Positions 51,801-60,574 of a stretch of 64,000 bases of DNA are shown here, one piece after another. The position numbers and the translations under genes are program-made. The DNA lies in NCBI RefSeq assembly GCF_001510715.1, contig NZ_LMTJ01000009.1, positions 107,214 to 171,213 of the forward strand, read 5' to 3'. The number at the start of each line of letters is the position of its first letter. Within the stretch, counting starts at the first letter, position 1. The stretch is from Bacillus sp. FJAT-29814 (GTDB taxonomy: Bacteria; Bacillota; Bacilli; Bacillales; Cytobacillaceae). The notes under the pieces were generated by a model. It did no database searches. It saw only the letters and a list, made by a program, of their open reading frames with translations, and was not told where the DNA came from.

Positions 51801-52008
51801 TAAGTTACCACCATCATTCTAGTAGTATATAAAAGCAAGAAAATTATTTCATAATTGGGGAAATTAGTCAATGAATGGTGCTGCCATAAAAGGCGGCTTC
51901 TTTGGTAGCCCATTGACATATTTAATTATAGTATTCAAAAAAAAATTATAGAACATATAAGTTTAAAAAGGTATAAACCCCCTTGGGCTTGTACACGGAC
52001 CAGGATAG

Positions 52009-52036
52009 TTAGCTGCCTTTGAGGCAGCTTTTTTGT
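52009..52036 (+). terminator. Orphan terminator hairpin
   Basis: AGCTGCC (52011-52017) pairs with GGCAGCT (52023-52029), followed by T6. No gene precedes it on the plus strand, so it may end a small RNA starting after about 51900, or protect the PadR promoter from read-through. Confidence 0.75.
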
Positions 52037-52047
52037 ATTATATCTTC

Positions 52048-52099
52048 TTGACTGTTATATCATTAAACGATATATTATATTTAATGATATATCATTAAA
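52048..52099 (+). promoter_or_regulatory. Promoter with PadR-type operators
   Basis: -35 TTGACT (52048-52053) and -10 TATATT (52071-52076) are 17 bp apart. ATATCATTAAACGATAT (52057-52073) overlaps the spacer and -10. TTTAATGATATATCATTAAA (52080-52099) is a perfect 20-bp palindrome just after the start site. The pattern fits autorepression by the PadR regulator encoded next. Confidence 0.85.
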
Positions 52100-52121
52100 T
52101 GATACATAAAGGAGGGATAGT

Positions 52122-52460
52122 ATGGCTAGGAATGACACGCTAGAGATGGGGGAATTGACGGACACGGCCTACTATATCTTATTGTCATTAGTTGAAGCCA
52201 AACATGGGTACCTCATTATGCAAACCATTGAGGAAATGACAGATCAGCGATTTTCAATCGGGCCAGCCTCGATGTATACCACCATAAAGAAACTGTTAGC
52301 TTCTGAATTAATTAAACTATTTGAAGATCATGACCCGAAGCGAAAAACCTATATTGCAACCGAAAAGGGCATTGACCTTTTAAAAAAGGAAGTAAACCGA
52401 AGACGGGAAATGGTCTTACACGCAGAACAAGTATTTAAAAGAAAGGGGGAGCAGTTGTGA
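52122..52460 (+). CDS. PadR family transcription regulator
   Basis: A 112-residue winged-helix repressor. LTDTAYYILLSLVEAKHGYLIMQTIEE opens the fold, and IGPASMYTTIKKLLASELI is the recognition region; a single C-terminal helix for dimerisation follows. AAAGGAGGG precedes the ATG. It is translationally coupled to the DUF2812 gene and probably represses both through the palindromes in its promoter. Confidence 0.92.
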   Translation: MARNDTLEMGELTDTAYYILLSLVEAKHGYLIMQTIEEMTDQRFSIGPASMYTTIKKLLASELIKLFEDHDPKRKTYIATEKGIDLLKKEVNRRREMVLHAEQVFKRKGEQL

Positions 52461-52990
52461 TGAAAAAAGTGAAATATGTACCTAGTGGCGGTTTAGCTTT
52501 TTATGAGGAAAAAGAAATGCAGAAGCTTGGCAAATATGCTAAAGAGGGTTGGATTTTAGAAAAATTTGCAGGCCTGGGGTATAGTCTAACAAAAGGTGAA
52601 CCTCAGGACATTCAATATTCGCTAGATTATCAAAAGGATGCAGATGAAGAGTATTTTGCCATTTTTGAAGCTGCGGGTTGGTCCCATGTATGTTCTGCAG
52701 GAAATGAAATTCATATTTTTAGTGCCCCAACAGGAACAAAGCCAATCTATACTGACAAACCAACGATGGTTGAAAAATACGAACGTGAAAAGAAACAAAT
52801 GGGGAAAACAGCTCTTCCATTCTTACTTTCTACGATTGTATTCTGGGTGCTAAGTTTCTTTGCTAACTGGGGATTGGTCCCAAAAATACTTTTTCAAGTA
52901 CTAGGGTTGATATCCCTTGTCATTCTAGTCTTTCCGGGCTTGCCATACCTTTCTTATCAATTTAAACTATTGAAATTACGAAAGGAATAA
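52460..52990 (+). CDS. DUF2812 family membrane-anchored protein
   Basis: A 176-residue protein. The soluble N-terminal ~110 residues carry the DUF2812 pattern (EMQKLGKYAKEGWILEKFAGLGYSL, then FEAAGWSHVCSAGNEIHIF), followed by two membrane segments. DUF2812 proteins are typically partners of a PadR regulator in one operon, as here, and may be its sensory counterpart. ATG 52460 overlaps the PadR stop (TGATG). Function unknown. Confidence 0.87.
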   Translation: MKKVKYVPSGGLAFYEEKEMQKLGKYAKEGWILEKFAGLGYSLTKGEPQDIQYSLDYQKDADEEYFAIFEAAGWSHVCSAGNEIHIFSAPTGTKPIYTDKPTMVEKYEREKKQMGKTALPFLLSTIVFWVLSFFANWGLVPKILFQVLGLISLVILVFPGLPYLSYQFKLLKLRKE

Positions 52991-53036
52991 AAGTGCCAGG
53001 TACCCTCCATAAAATAGGAAGGAACTTGGCACTTTC
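52991..53036. terminator. Terminator of the AAGTGCCAGGTACC hairpin family
   Basis: AAGTGCCAGGTACC (52991-53004) pairs with GGAACTTGGCACTT (about 53021-53034), with two mismatches and a CTCC/GGAAG upper stem. Confidence 0.8.
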
Positions 53037-53086
53037 TTGTACTCTTTTTCAAGGAAATTATGCTCCTGAACTTGTTATATAGATGA

Positions 53087-53965
53087 CTAATAGTTTATGG
53101 GTTCGATTGTTGCTAATTTATTTGATTCGATTGTTTCCACAAATTTATCGATTGTTGGTGTTAAGTAATTGTCGGCCCTTCTAATAAAAACAGTTTTAAT
53201 CTTACTGTATTGTTCAGGAAGTGTATGACATTGGATGAGTCCGCTTTTTTCTAATTGGGTAACTGCTGATTTTGGAACGAATGTAACGCCAAGTCCCGCG
53301 ACGACACTACGCAAGATCGTTTCTAAGGTACCGAATTCCATTACTTTTTGTGGGGTGATGTTTTGGTCTTTATACCAAGTTTCTAAACGTGCTCGGTATC
53401 CGCAGCCTTTGCTAAAGCATAGGAATGGTTTCTCTTTCAACTCTTCAAGTGTCGGGGAGTGCCTATCTGAAATTAAAACAAGCTCCTCTTGAAATACTTC
53501 ATGTGAAACAAGATCGGGATGGAAGGCTGATTCTGTAACGAATGCTCCGTCCAACTTATGATTTAAGACTTCTTCTTCTAATGTTTCTGTGACACCAGTA
53601 AATACAGACAAATCAACATTTTTATATTTCTTAATATAGTGAGATAATATTTCTGGTAAATGAATGACGGTTTCAACTGTGCCGATTTCTAATTTACCAG
53701 ACGGTTCATCGTTACTTTGAACTGCTTTTTTCATTTCGTCTGTTAATAATAATATTTTTTTACTATAAGTTAATAGTCTTTTTCCTTCAGGTGTTAAACT
53801 CATACCTCGACGATGTCTATTAAACAAAGGGGTATTCAGTTCTGTTTCGAGCTTTTGAATTCTCGATGTAATATTCGATTGTACATAACTAAACTCTTTT
53901 GCCGCTCCTGTAATCGTTCCTTTTTCCGCCACCATCTGAAAAATCTCTAAGTCTTTAAATTCCAC
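53087..53965 (-). CDS. LysR family transcription regulator
   Basis: A 292-residue LysR regulator. The N-terminal helix-turn-helix shows GTITGAAKEFSYVQSNITSRIQKLETEL, followed by the linker helix and a periplasmic-binding-like ligand domain. Divergent from an EamA-type exporter gene about 140 bases away, which is the probable target. An ATNAT-rich dyad (ATATCACTAATAATGATAT at about 54005-54023) in the gap may be the binding site. Confidence 0.9.
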   Translation of the reverse strand: MEFKDLEIFQMVAEKGTITGAAKEFSYVQSNITSRIQKLETELNTPLFNRHRRGMSLTPEGKRLLTYSKKILLLTDEMKKAVQSNDEPSGKLEIGTVETVIHLPEILSHYIKKYKNVDLSVFTGVTETLEEEVLNHKLDGAFVTESAFHPDLVSHEVFQEELVLISDRHSPTLEELKEKPFLCFSKGCGYRARLETWYKDQNITPQKVMEFGTLETILRSVVAGLGVTFVPKSAVTQLEKSGLIQCHTLPEQYSKIKTVFIRRADNYLTPTIDKFVETIESNKLATIEPINY

Positions 53966-54107
53966 TTATTATTCCTCCACGCCCCATTTTTCCTATTCCT
54001 TTTATGATATCACTAATAATGATATTAATCATCATTTTTATTCGTTTTACAAGATGTCAAAAATGTTCGATTATGTATATGCAACGGGGAGAAGGAGGCA
54101 GAGAAAT

Positions 54108-55073
54108 TTGAGAAATAAAGTATTATTAGGGGCTATATTATGTTTTATTGCAGCTGTATCATGGGGAGCAATGTTTCCTGTAGCACATTCGGCTTTCAAA
54201 TATATTGATCCCTTTTATTTTACGATCATTCGTTATGGTTCTGTAACGATTATTTTAGTCGTGATTTTATTATGGAAAGAAGGTAAGAAGGCTTTTCGAT
54301 TTGAAGGCAAAGGGCTTCACTTATGGTTTTTCGGGACGATGGCATTTACCGTCTATAATCTGCTAATCTTCTGGGGAGAAAATTTATTAGGTGAATCAGG
54401 AGTAATGGAGGCATCAATTATGGAGTCACTAATGCCGATGATTTCCATTGTGATTGTATGGATGACTTTTAAAAACCGTCCCCCTGTATTTACATTGATA
54501 TGCGTTTTCGTGTCATTTATCGGTGCAGTTCTAGTGATAACAAAAGGTGATATTAAAGCATTTCTGGGTGCCACGGATCATTTTATTCCTACATTGCTTC
54601 TATTAATTGCCGTGATAGGGTGGGTCATTTACACAATGGGTGGCAGTAAGTTTGCCGGTTGGTCTGCGTTAAGGTATTCCACGTTGAGCTGTTTATTTGG
54701 AACGGTTACAGCCATTGTCGTTGTGGCAGGGGCAACGCTGCTTGGATATATATCCGTCCCATCGGAAAAAAACATCATCGTTATAATCCCGCATTTATTA
54801 TTTATGATCATATTTCCTGGTGTTATCGCGTTGCTCGGTTGGAATATCGGTGTCAATTTATTATCGCCATTAAATGCACTGTTATTTATTAACTTTGTTC
54901 CTGTTACAACTCTTGTTATTTCGACTGTTCAAGGCGGGCGGGTAACCACGTTCGATCTTGTTGGTACATTCTTAATTATTGTTTCCCTTTTGTCTAATAA
55001 TATTTTCTTAAGGATGTTACAAAAGAAAGAATCAAAGAATCATGTTCAGGAAGATTTGCTTGAATATATATAA
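54108..55073 (+). CDS. EamA/DMT family transporter
   Basis: A 321-residue exporter with ten predicted membrane segments in two EamA repeats; the first starts LLGAILCFIAAVSWGAMFPV. Such proteins export amino acids and other metabolites. TTG 54108 is preferred because GAGAAGGAGG lies directly before it; the frame is open from ATG 54054 but that N-terminus is polar and lacks a ribosome binding site. Divergent LysR regulator upstream. Confidence 0.88.
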   Translation: MRNKVLLGAILCFIAAVSWGAMFPVAHSAFKYIDPFYFTIIRYGSVTIILVVILLWKEGKKAFRFEGKGLHLWFFGTMAFTVYNLLIFWGENLLGESGVMEASIMESLMPMISIVIVWMTFKNRPPVFTLICVFVSFIGAVLVITKGDIKAFLGATDHFIPTLLLLIAVIGWVIYTMGGSKFAGWSALRYSTLSCLFGTVTAIVVVAGATLLGYISVPSEKNIIVIIPHLLFMIIFPGVIALLGWNIGVNLLSPLNALLFINFVPVTTLVISTVQGGRVTTFDLVGTFLIIVSLLSNNIFLRMLQKKESKNHVQEDLLEYI

Positions 55074-55098
55074 AAATGTATTTTTCAATATAAAAATG

Positions 55099-55149
55099 AA
55101 AAGTGCCAAGTACCTTCCTGAAAAAACAGGAAGACACTTGACACTTTTC
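55099..55149. terminator. Terminator of the AAGTGCCAAGTACC hairpin family
   Basis: AAAAGTGCCAAGT...CTTCCTG pairs with CAGGAAG...ACTTGACACTTTT (CTTCCTG 55114-55120, CAGGAAG 55127-55133). It lies between convergent genes. Confidence 0.82.
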
Positions 55150-55151
55150 TG

Positions 55152-55685
55152 TTATATACATAGCAATAAGTAGGATAAACCGCCAGTGGATATTCCAAGT
55201 ATCGCCCCGGCGACCACATCGGAAGGATAGTGCAAGCCTAGATAAATTCTTGATACCCCGACACAAATTCCCATGAGAATCAAAACAAGGGAAATCGAAG
55301 GGATGGCCAAAATATAGGGAGTCATCACGGCAAAGATAGCCGTCGTATGTCCCGAAGGAAAGGAGTGGTCCTGTAATGGATTTTCTAGTATATTGGTTTG
55401 TTCTATCGTCAAATAAGGTCTTTTTCTAGGAAAAAGTATTTTTGTTATCTGGACGGGAATATGGCTCGATGCCAAAGCAAGAGCGCTGGCAATGGCAAGA
55501 AGCCGCGTTTCCTTGGACCAGGCTAGGAGATAAAGCAGAATGGTGGAGAGAATGGTAAAAGTCGCCCCTCCCAAATGCGTGACCGTTCGGAAAAATAGAT
55601 TTAAAAGATAGCGATGAAAATGCCGGTTAATATTCTGAAAGACGCGACAATCGAACCCATAAAGGACATGTATTAATTTGCTCAT
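55152..55685 (-). CDS. PAP2 family phosphatase (BcrC-like)
   Basis: A 177-residue membrane phosphatase. The three-part active site is present: KRPYLTIEQ-type (K-x6-RP), PSGHT and SRIYLGLHYPSD. About five membrane segments. Relatives dephosphorylate undecaprenyl diphosphate or other lipid phosphates. It overlaps the upstream glycosyltransferase gene by four bases (ATGA), so the two work in one lipid or envelope process. Confidence 0.9.
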   Translation of the reverse strand: MSKLIHVLYGFDCRVFQNINRHFHRYLLNLFFRTVTHLGGATFTILSTILLYLLAWSKETRLLAIASALALASSHIPVQITKILFPRKRPYLTIEQTNILENPLQDHSFPSGHTTAIFAVMTPYILAIPSISLVLILMGICVGVSRIYLGLHYPSDVVAGAILGISTGGLSYLLLCI

Positions 55686-56833
55686 AATCGGCTCCCCGTA
55701 TAAGGTAATATAGTTTCTTCAAGATGAAAATCTCCGACCTTCAGGATGAACTGCAGGATCTCTTCAGCTGCATTGGCACGTAAAAATTGCCGTTGAGATC
55801 TTATTATCTTATTTAGTTTTTCTCCATCATTTTCCAATAACTTGGCTACAGTAAGGGGAACTTCCTTGGGGTTTTTGCACACAACCCCTAAATTTAGAAT
55901 TTCAGCGAAGGCTGGATTATCCTTCTCTTGTCCCGGCAATGCCCCGGTAATGATAAGGGGCGTATTGGCCGCGATCGCTTCAAACATGACATTAGGGCTC
56001 CCTCTGGTAAACGCGATATCGGCTGTATGCATCAAATCCTGCACATTTTTGGTGAACCCATAAATCTCGACCCTGTCGCCATATTGGGATTTCAATGATT
56101 TTTCCAGCTTGGTTTTAAGTTTTTTATTTCTGCCTGCGACTATTTTCACGGTGCAATCAAAATGGTTAAGCAGGTTTCTGGCGATTTTTTCCATATTTCC
56201 TACACCCTCACCGCCGCTCATAATTAAACAGGTTAACGGTTTCTCCTTTTTAAAACGGGGGGGTGGCTGATCGTTCTTTCGAAAAAATCGCGAGCGGACT
56301 GGAAATCCGGACAACTTTATCTTCTTGACCGGAATCCCAAATTGGGCACACTTATTTCGGGCTTCTAACGTAGGACTAATAATGTAATTTGCCCGTCTGT
56401 CCGCCCAAAGAGGAGAAATATTCACAAGATCAGCAATTAGGGTAATGAAAGGGATGTTTATTTGTTCTTTTTCTAAAATATTCAAGATAGAGCCATTAAA
56501 ATTAGGGTGAACAGATAAAATGACATCTGGCTTCACTTCGTCCAGTAAAGTTAGAAATTCATCTTTAATTTGTGTTTCAATAAGTGCGTCGACTAAATGA
56601 GGGGTTGAAGCAGATAGCTTCCAAATCAGATTCCATAGTGTCTCCGAATTTCTGGTAAGGGGACCATAGGCTTTCCCGATGGTTGACAGTAATGGTGTGC
56701 CAAGCGAAAATCCATCGACAACATGAATTTTTACCTGATAATTGGTTTTAACTTTTTCGCACAGGGATTCTGTAATGCTTCTATGGCCATGCCCAGTAAT
56801 GTCAGATGAAATAATCAATAGCTTCTTTTCCAT
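55682..56833 (-). CDS. MGDG synthase-type glycosyltransferase (UgtP-like)
   Basis: A 383-residue GT28-type enzyme. LIISSDITGHGHRSITESL at the N-terminus is the typical MGDG-synthase/UgtP opening (acceptor site), and GGEGVGNMEKIARNLL and TRGSPNVMFEAIAANTPLI form the nucleotide-sugar site. Relatives transfer glucose or galactose to diacylglycerol at the membrane. It forms a two-gene operon with a PAP2 phosphatase, which could make diacylglycerol from phosphatidate or recycle a lipid phosphate. Exact sugar and acceptor unknown. Confidence 0.88.
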   Translation of the reverse strand: MEKKLLIISSDITGHGHRSITESLCEKVKTNYQVKIHVVDGFSLGTPLLSTIGKAYGPLTRNSETLWNLIWKLSASTPHLVDALIETQIKDEFLTLLDEVKPDVILSVHPNFNGSILNILEKEQINIPFITLIADLVNISPLWADRRANYIISPTLEARNKCAQFGIPVKKIKLSGFPVRSRFFRKNDQPPPRFKKEKPLTCLIMSGGEGVGNMEKIARNLLNHFDCTVKIVAGRNKKLKTKLEKSLKSQYGDRVEIYGFTKNVQDLMHTADIAFTRGSPNVMFEAIAANTPLIITGALPGQEKDNPAFAEILNLGVVCKNPKEVPLTVAKLLENDGEKLNKIIRSQRQFLRANAAEEILQFILKVGDFHLEETILPYTGSRL

Positions 56834-57031
56834 CGTACCACCCCTCGTATTAACTTATTGTCAAAAACCAATTGTGTCGATAAAGCCATTTCTTATTTTT
56901 ATTATATTGGGAATTGATTGATTTTTTATTAATCCAGTGTAAAAAGTATATATAGATATTGTAATAGGAAAATAGGGACTGGCGTAGCTTAGGGGTAGGT
57001 AGGACGGGGAGTATGTTTATTTAAACAAATA

Positions 57032-57062
57032 AACAAGACGGCCGCTGCCGTCTTGTTCCGGT
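57032..57062 (-). terminator. Terminator of the lipoprotein gene
   Basis: AACAAGACGGC (57032-57042) pairs with GCCGTCTTGTT (57047-57057). On the minus strand it is followed by TTTATTTG. Confidence 0.82.
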
Positions 57063-57077
57063 TTTAGGTTATACGGT

Positions 57078-57254
57078 TTATTGTTCAGAATTGCTGTCTT
57101 CACTTTCAGCGCCATCATCTTGAGGGTTAACATCAGTTTCTTCAACGTTTGGATCATCAGAGTCTGTACCAGAATCTGAGCATGCTGTGGCAGCTCCAAG
57201 TAACATCAATGCGGACATCAAAGCAAATAACCATTTTTTAAAACTTTTCATCAT
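57078..57254 (-). CDS. Small acidic lipoprotein
   Basis: A 58-residue precursor. MMKSFKKWLFALMSALMLLGAATAC is a lipoprotein signal with lipobox ATAC and Cys25; the mature part is about 33 residues and strongly acidic (Asp, Glu, Ser, Asn). GAGGAGGAATA precedes the ATG pair at 57254/57251. The mature peptide is too short for a domain. Function unknown. Confidence 0.8.
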   Translation of the reverse strand: MMKSFKKWLFALMSALMLLGAATACSDSGTDSDDPNVEETDVNPQDDGAESEDSNSEQ

Positions 57255-57540
57255 TATTCCTCCTCGTATGTTGCAAAGTGTTTTACAGTTTTATAATACA
57301 AGCTTTTGTGTGAAATAGAAGTCCATTTTCCAATTCTTAACATAACTTAACCGAATAGATAAAACCCTTTAATAATCGCCATTTAATATTTAAAAATAAT
57401 TTACGAAAATTGCGTCTTCTTTCACTGGACATGGGGATTTTATTTTTCCAACAGGAAAAGTGATTTTTATTCTCATTTCATAGACATTACCATAATTGAA
57501 CTGATAAAATTATTAGAAATATTCTTGAGGTGAAATGTAA

Positions 57541-58209
57541 TTGAGAAAAAGAGTTGGATGCCTACACGCTCATTATTCTAATATTGACTATATCGAAAGC
57601 GCACTTGCCCCCTATGACATTGAATTCATCCATTTTGTTGACCCCGGCTTAATGTACAGGGTTACATCGGATAAGAGCTTCAATGCGGCGGATTCCCAAA
57701 ATAAAGTGAAAGAACAAATAGAGTGGATGGCACAATGTAATGTGGACGGAATTTTGATAACTTGCACGAACTACATTGCACTTTTACGGGAAGACGAACT
57801 CTCCATACCAGTGCCAATTATTAAAATCGATGAACCCTACTTTGAAACTGTTTGTAATAGAAGCGAACCGCAGGTTATCCTATTTTCAAATCCCGCGACG
57901 GTTGCCGGGACAATGGAGCGTCTCCATCAATATGCGGAGCAACAGCAAAAATCTTTAAATGCAGAGGTAATGGTTGTACATAATACGTTTGAGTTGTTCA
58001 TGAAAGGTCAAAAACAAGAATATAATCAACAAATTTCCAAGTTTCTGCAAAAAATGATCAAAGAAGATAAAATAATCTCTGTTGCTCAATTATCGATGGT
58101 TGCTGCAGCTCAGGAAGTGGAGCAGATAACAGCTAAGCCAATCATTAATCCTTTGGATACATTAATTTCTTCTTTAGTAAATCAGTTAAAAATAAACAGG
58201 AAATCATGA
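57541..58209 (+). CDS. Asp/Glu racemase superfamily-like protein
   Basis: A 222-residue protein with the pattern of the aspartate/glutamate/hydantoin racemase fold: VGCLHAHYSNIDYIE at the start and DGILITCTNYIALL with a possible catalytic Cys near residue 79. The second catalytic Cys expected late in the chain is not obvious, so activity is doubtful. It starts at TTG 57541 after TGAGGTG and lies about 25 bases upstream of the DUF4256 gene. Substrate unknown. Confidence 0.65.
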   Translation: MRKRVGCLHAHYSNIDYIESALAPYDIEFIHFVDPGLMYRVTSDKSFNAADSQNKVKEQIEWMAQCNVDGILITCTNYIALLREDELSIPVPIIKIDEPYFETVCNRSEPQVILFSNPATVAGTMERLHQYAEQQQKSLNAEVMVVHNTFELFMKGQKQEYNQQISKFLQKMIKEDKIISVAQLSMVAAAQEVEQITAKPIINPLDTLISSLVNQLKINRKS

Positions 58210-58234
58210 CTTGAATAATATGGAGGAAACAAAC

Positions 58235-58804
58235 ATGACAAATGGAAATAAAAAAGAGTTATCACTAGAACAACGCGAAGAATTGCTCGGAACATTGAAA
58301 GCCCGTTTTGAGAAAAATATGAACCGCCATGAGGGACTTGAATGGGCGAAAGTTCAGGCTAAGCTGGAGGCGAATCCTGAAAAATTGTGGTCGCTTCATG
58401 AAATGGAACGGACTGGCGGGGAACCGGATGTTGTCGGTTATGATGAAACTACCGATGAATACCTTGTTTATGATTGTTCAACGGAAAGTCCGAAAGGCCG
58501 CAGGAGTATTTGTTATGACCATGCAGCACTGGAATCAAGGAAGCAGCATAAACCAGAAAATAGCGCTATGAATATGGCTACTGACATGGGCATTGAGCTG
58601 TTAACGGAAGAACAATACCGAGAGCTGCAGAACCTTGGAAAGTTCGATTTGAAATCGTCAAGCTGGGTGCAAACACCTGCAGCGATTAGGAAACTAGGTG
58701 GGGCCATTTTTTGTGACCGTCGCTATGACACGGTCTTTGTATACCATAATGGGGCAGACTCCTACTATGCCGCCAGAGGATTTCGTGGCTCGTTAAGGGT
58801 CTAA
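58235..58804 (+). CDS. DUF4256 family protein
   Basis: A 189-residue protein of the DUF4256 family, unknown function. Marks are MNRHEGLEWAKVQAKLE, WSLHEMERTGGEPDVVGYD and IFCDRRYDTVFVYHNGADSYYAARGFRG near the end. ATG 58235 follows ATATGGAGGAAACAAAC. It directly follows the racemase-like gene and is likely co-transcribed. Confidence 0.87.
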   Translation: MTNGNKKELSLEQREELLGTLKARFEKNMNRHEGLEWAKVQAKLEANPEKLWSLHEMERTGGEPDVVGYDETTDEYLVYDCSTESPKGRRSICYDHAALESRKQHKPENSAMNMATDMGIELLTEEQYRELQNLGKFDLKSSSWVQTPAAIRKLGGAIFCDRRYDTVFVYHNGADSYYAARGFRGSLRV

Positions 58805-58953
58805 ATTTTCTTACAGACAGTTGACCGCCTGTGGCCCATCTTGAAAAGCCGAGCCATCGGACCTGGGAGCGTTAATAAAAATGGAGCTTTATGTTCAAAT
58901 TAATGGTACAGTTAGAAGGAATATTATCAAAGTGAGTAGGAGAACAAAACAAC

Positions 58954-59331
58954 ATGATTGAGGTAAAAACATCTTCACTAAGTAATGGAGAATTTAATAG
59001 AGGTGTATTTGCTACACGTGATATCAAAAAAGGGGAGCTTTTACATGAAGCACCTGTCATTGCTTACCCAAACGAACAGCATGAACACATAGAGAAAACC
59101 TTACTGGCTGATTATGCTTTTGAGTATGGGATTAATCATTCTGCTATCCTTCTTGGTTATGGAATGTTATTTAACCATTCTTATGAACCGAATGCCTTTT
59201 ATGAAATTAATTTTGATAACCACACATTTGAATTTTATGCATACAAGGATATAAAAGCAGGAGAAGAGATTCTCATCAATTATAATGGCGATATTGATAA
59301 CATGGATCCATTGTGGTTTGATGAAGAATAA
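58954..59331 (+). CDS. SET domain protein
   Basis: A 125-residue stand-alone SET domain, the fold of protein lysine methyltransferases. GVFATRDIKKGELLHEAPV is the N-SET part, LFNHSYEPNAFYE the conserved NHS motif that binds AdoMet, and INYNGD the C-terminal knot. No partner domain is present. Bacterial stand-alone SET proteins of this size are known, but targets are mostly unknown. AGTAGGAGAAC precedes the ATG. Confidence 0.88.
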   Translation: MIEVKTSSLSNGEFNRGVFATRDIKKGELLHEAPVIAYPNEQHEHIEKTLLADYAFEYGINHSAILLGYGMLFNHSYEPNAFYEINFDNHTFEFYAYKDIKAGEEILINYNGDIDNMDPLWFDEE

Positions 59332-59435
59332 GTTTATTAGGAAAAAACTTGGCATAACTGACCAAGTTTTTTTCTTGTGTAGACTAATAAGAGTTGAATC
59401 AAGAGGAACGGATTACGTTCATTTTTACGAATTAA

Positions 59436-59492
59436 AGGGTCAGTCCCTCAGTGCACCAAGATTTCACGCACCGGGGATCTGACCCTATTTTT
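59436..59492. terminator. Long hairpin terminator
   Basis: AGGGTCAG (59436-59443) pairs with CTGACCCT (59479-59486), with inner TCCC/GGGA and GTGC/GCAC stems and ATTTTT after it. It lies between the SET gene and the convergent hydrolase. Confidence 0.75.
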
Positions 59493-59498
59493 GAAATG

Positions 59499-60383
59499 TT
59501 ATTTGTTGATAAAAGAATTTATCGTTTGTGCTACCTTAGTTGCGGTGGCCATATTATCCCAATGGAGGTTATGGGAGCCTCCTTCAAAATCCACATAGGT
59601 AACCTTTGCAGATGATTCTTCCAGCAGGGACTTTAATTGATCTTGCACTGGTTTTGGGAATAGGACATCCTCCGTACCCCACAAGACAAGAACCCGTCCA
59701 GTCATTTCCTTTATTCCATCGGCGTTATCAAAATGGCCGGCTCCGTTGAATGTACTCTTCCAGCAATGAGTGGGCATCTGGAAAGCATGGGTTAACGTGG
59801 CTTCTCTAAAACTGGAGTCATCATTCGTGGTGCCTGCCCATTCCTGAATGAAGGATTCCGGCATGGCAGTGTCATCTGGAATGTTATTCAGACCCGGATA
59901 TCCGTCCTCGGTACCCTCGCCATATAAAATCCAAGCTAAAACTTCATTATCAACGTTTACAGCAGGGCTGGTGGCGATGAGAGTCGATGAAAGCACTCTT
60001 TCAGGAATATGTACATTTAGTTTTTGCGTGATCAACGACCCGAGTGAGTGTCCGACGACATGGGCATTCTGCAATCCTACACCATCCATAAAGGCAATGA
60101 CATCTTGAGTATGGAGTTCCACCGTATAGCCGTTCTCGTCGGTCTCCGGTTTATCGGACAAACCATGTCCACGATATTCCGGTACGAAGCAATGATATCC
60201 CTTCTCAGCCATCAGCGGCGCGACCTGTGACCAGGATACACGGCTATCTGTTGCACCGTGAAGAAAAAGAATCGGGGTGCCATCAACCGGACCGCACTCG
60301 GTATAAGCATAGGTTACGCCGGTGGATAGTTTTACACTTCTACTAGTCCAATTGATGTTTTGGTACTCGGTAAATGATTTCAA
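59499..60383 (-). CDS. Alpha/beta hydrolase
   Basis: A 294-residue alpha/beta hydrolase. LFLHGATDSRVSW is the oxyanion loop, VGHSLGSLI holds the nucleophile Ser, and the late LWGTEDVLFP and GGSHNLHWD give the Asp and His. Closest in style to epoxide hydrolase/haloalkane dehalogenase-like enzymes. AAAGGAGGAAT lies before the ATG. Substrate unknown. Confidence 0.92.
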   Translation of the reverse strand: MKSFTEYQNINWTSRSVKLSTGVTYAYTECGPVDGTPILFLHGATDSRVSWSQVAPLMAEKGYHCFVPEYRGHGLSDKPETDENGYTVELHTQDVIAFMDGVGLQNAHVVGHSLGSLITQKLNVHIPERVLSSTLIATSPAVNVDNEVLAWILYGEGTEDGYPGLNNIPDDTAMPESFIQEWAGTTNDDSSFREATLTHAFQMPTHCWKSTFNGAGHFDNADGIKEMTGRVLVLWGTEDVLFPKPVQDQLKSLLEESSAKVTYVDFEGGSHNLHWDNMATATKVAQTINSFINK

Positions 60384-60554
60384 TATGTGATTCCTCCTTT
60401 GTTGGATTCTGAATATTTTTTATTTTCACTAAAACTATTATATTATATCGGGTTATGAGTAATTCATATCTTTAAAAGAAAAATAGGTATTTTTGAGGAT
60501 CACTTAGGGCTAAATTTTTTTGGACGTATAGGGGGAATTGCCAATTGCATTCGG

Positions 60555-60574
60555 AAGGAGGATTTTATATGTAA
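60555..60574 (+). other. Ribosome binding site followed by ATG-TAA (start-stop)
   Basis: AAGGAGG (60555-60561), seven bases, then ATG (60569) and at once TAA (60572). It is a perfect initiation signal with no coding sequence behind it and is followed immediately by a terminator hairpin. It may be the remnant of a deleted small gene or a deliberate minimal ORF. Confidence 0.55.

Noticed and set aside
54054..54107. N-terminal extension of the EamA transporter from ATG 54054
   Set aside because: The extra residues are polar, lack a ribosome binding site, and a perfect GGAGG site lies directly before TTG 54108.
57017..57199. 60-codon minus-strand frame MELPQHAQILVQ
   Set aside because: It is an out-of-frame shadow of the small lipoprotein gene at 57078-57254, which has a lipobox and a good ribosome binding site.
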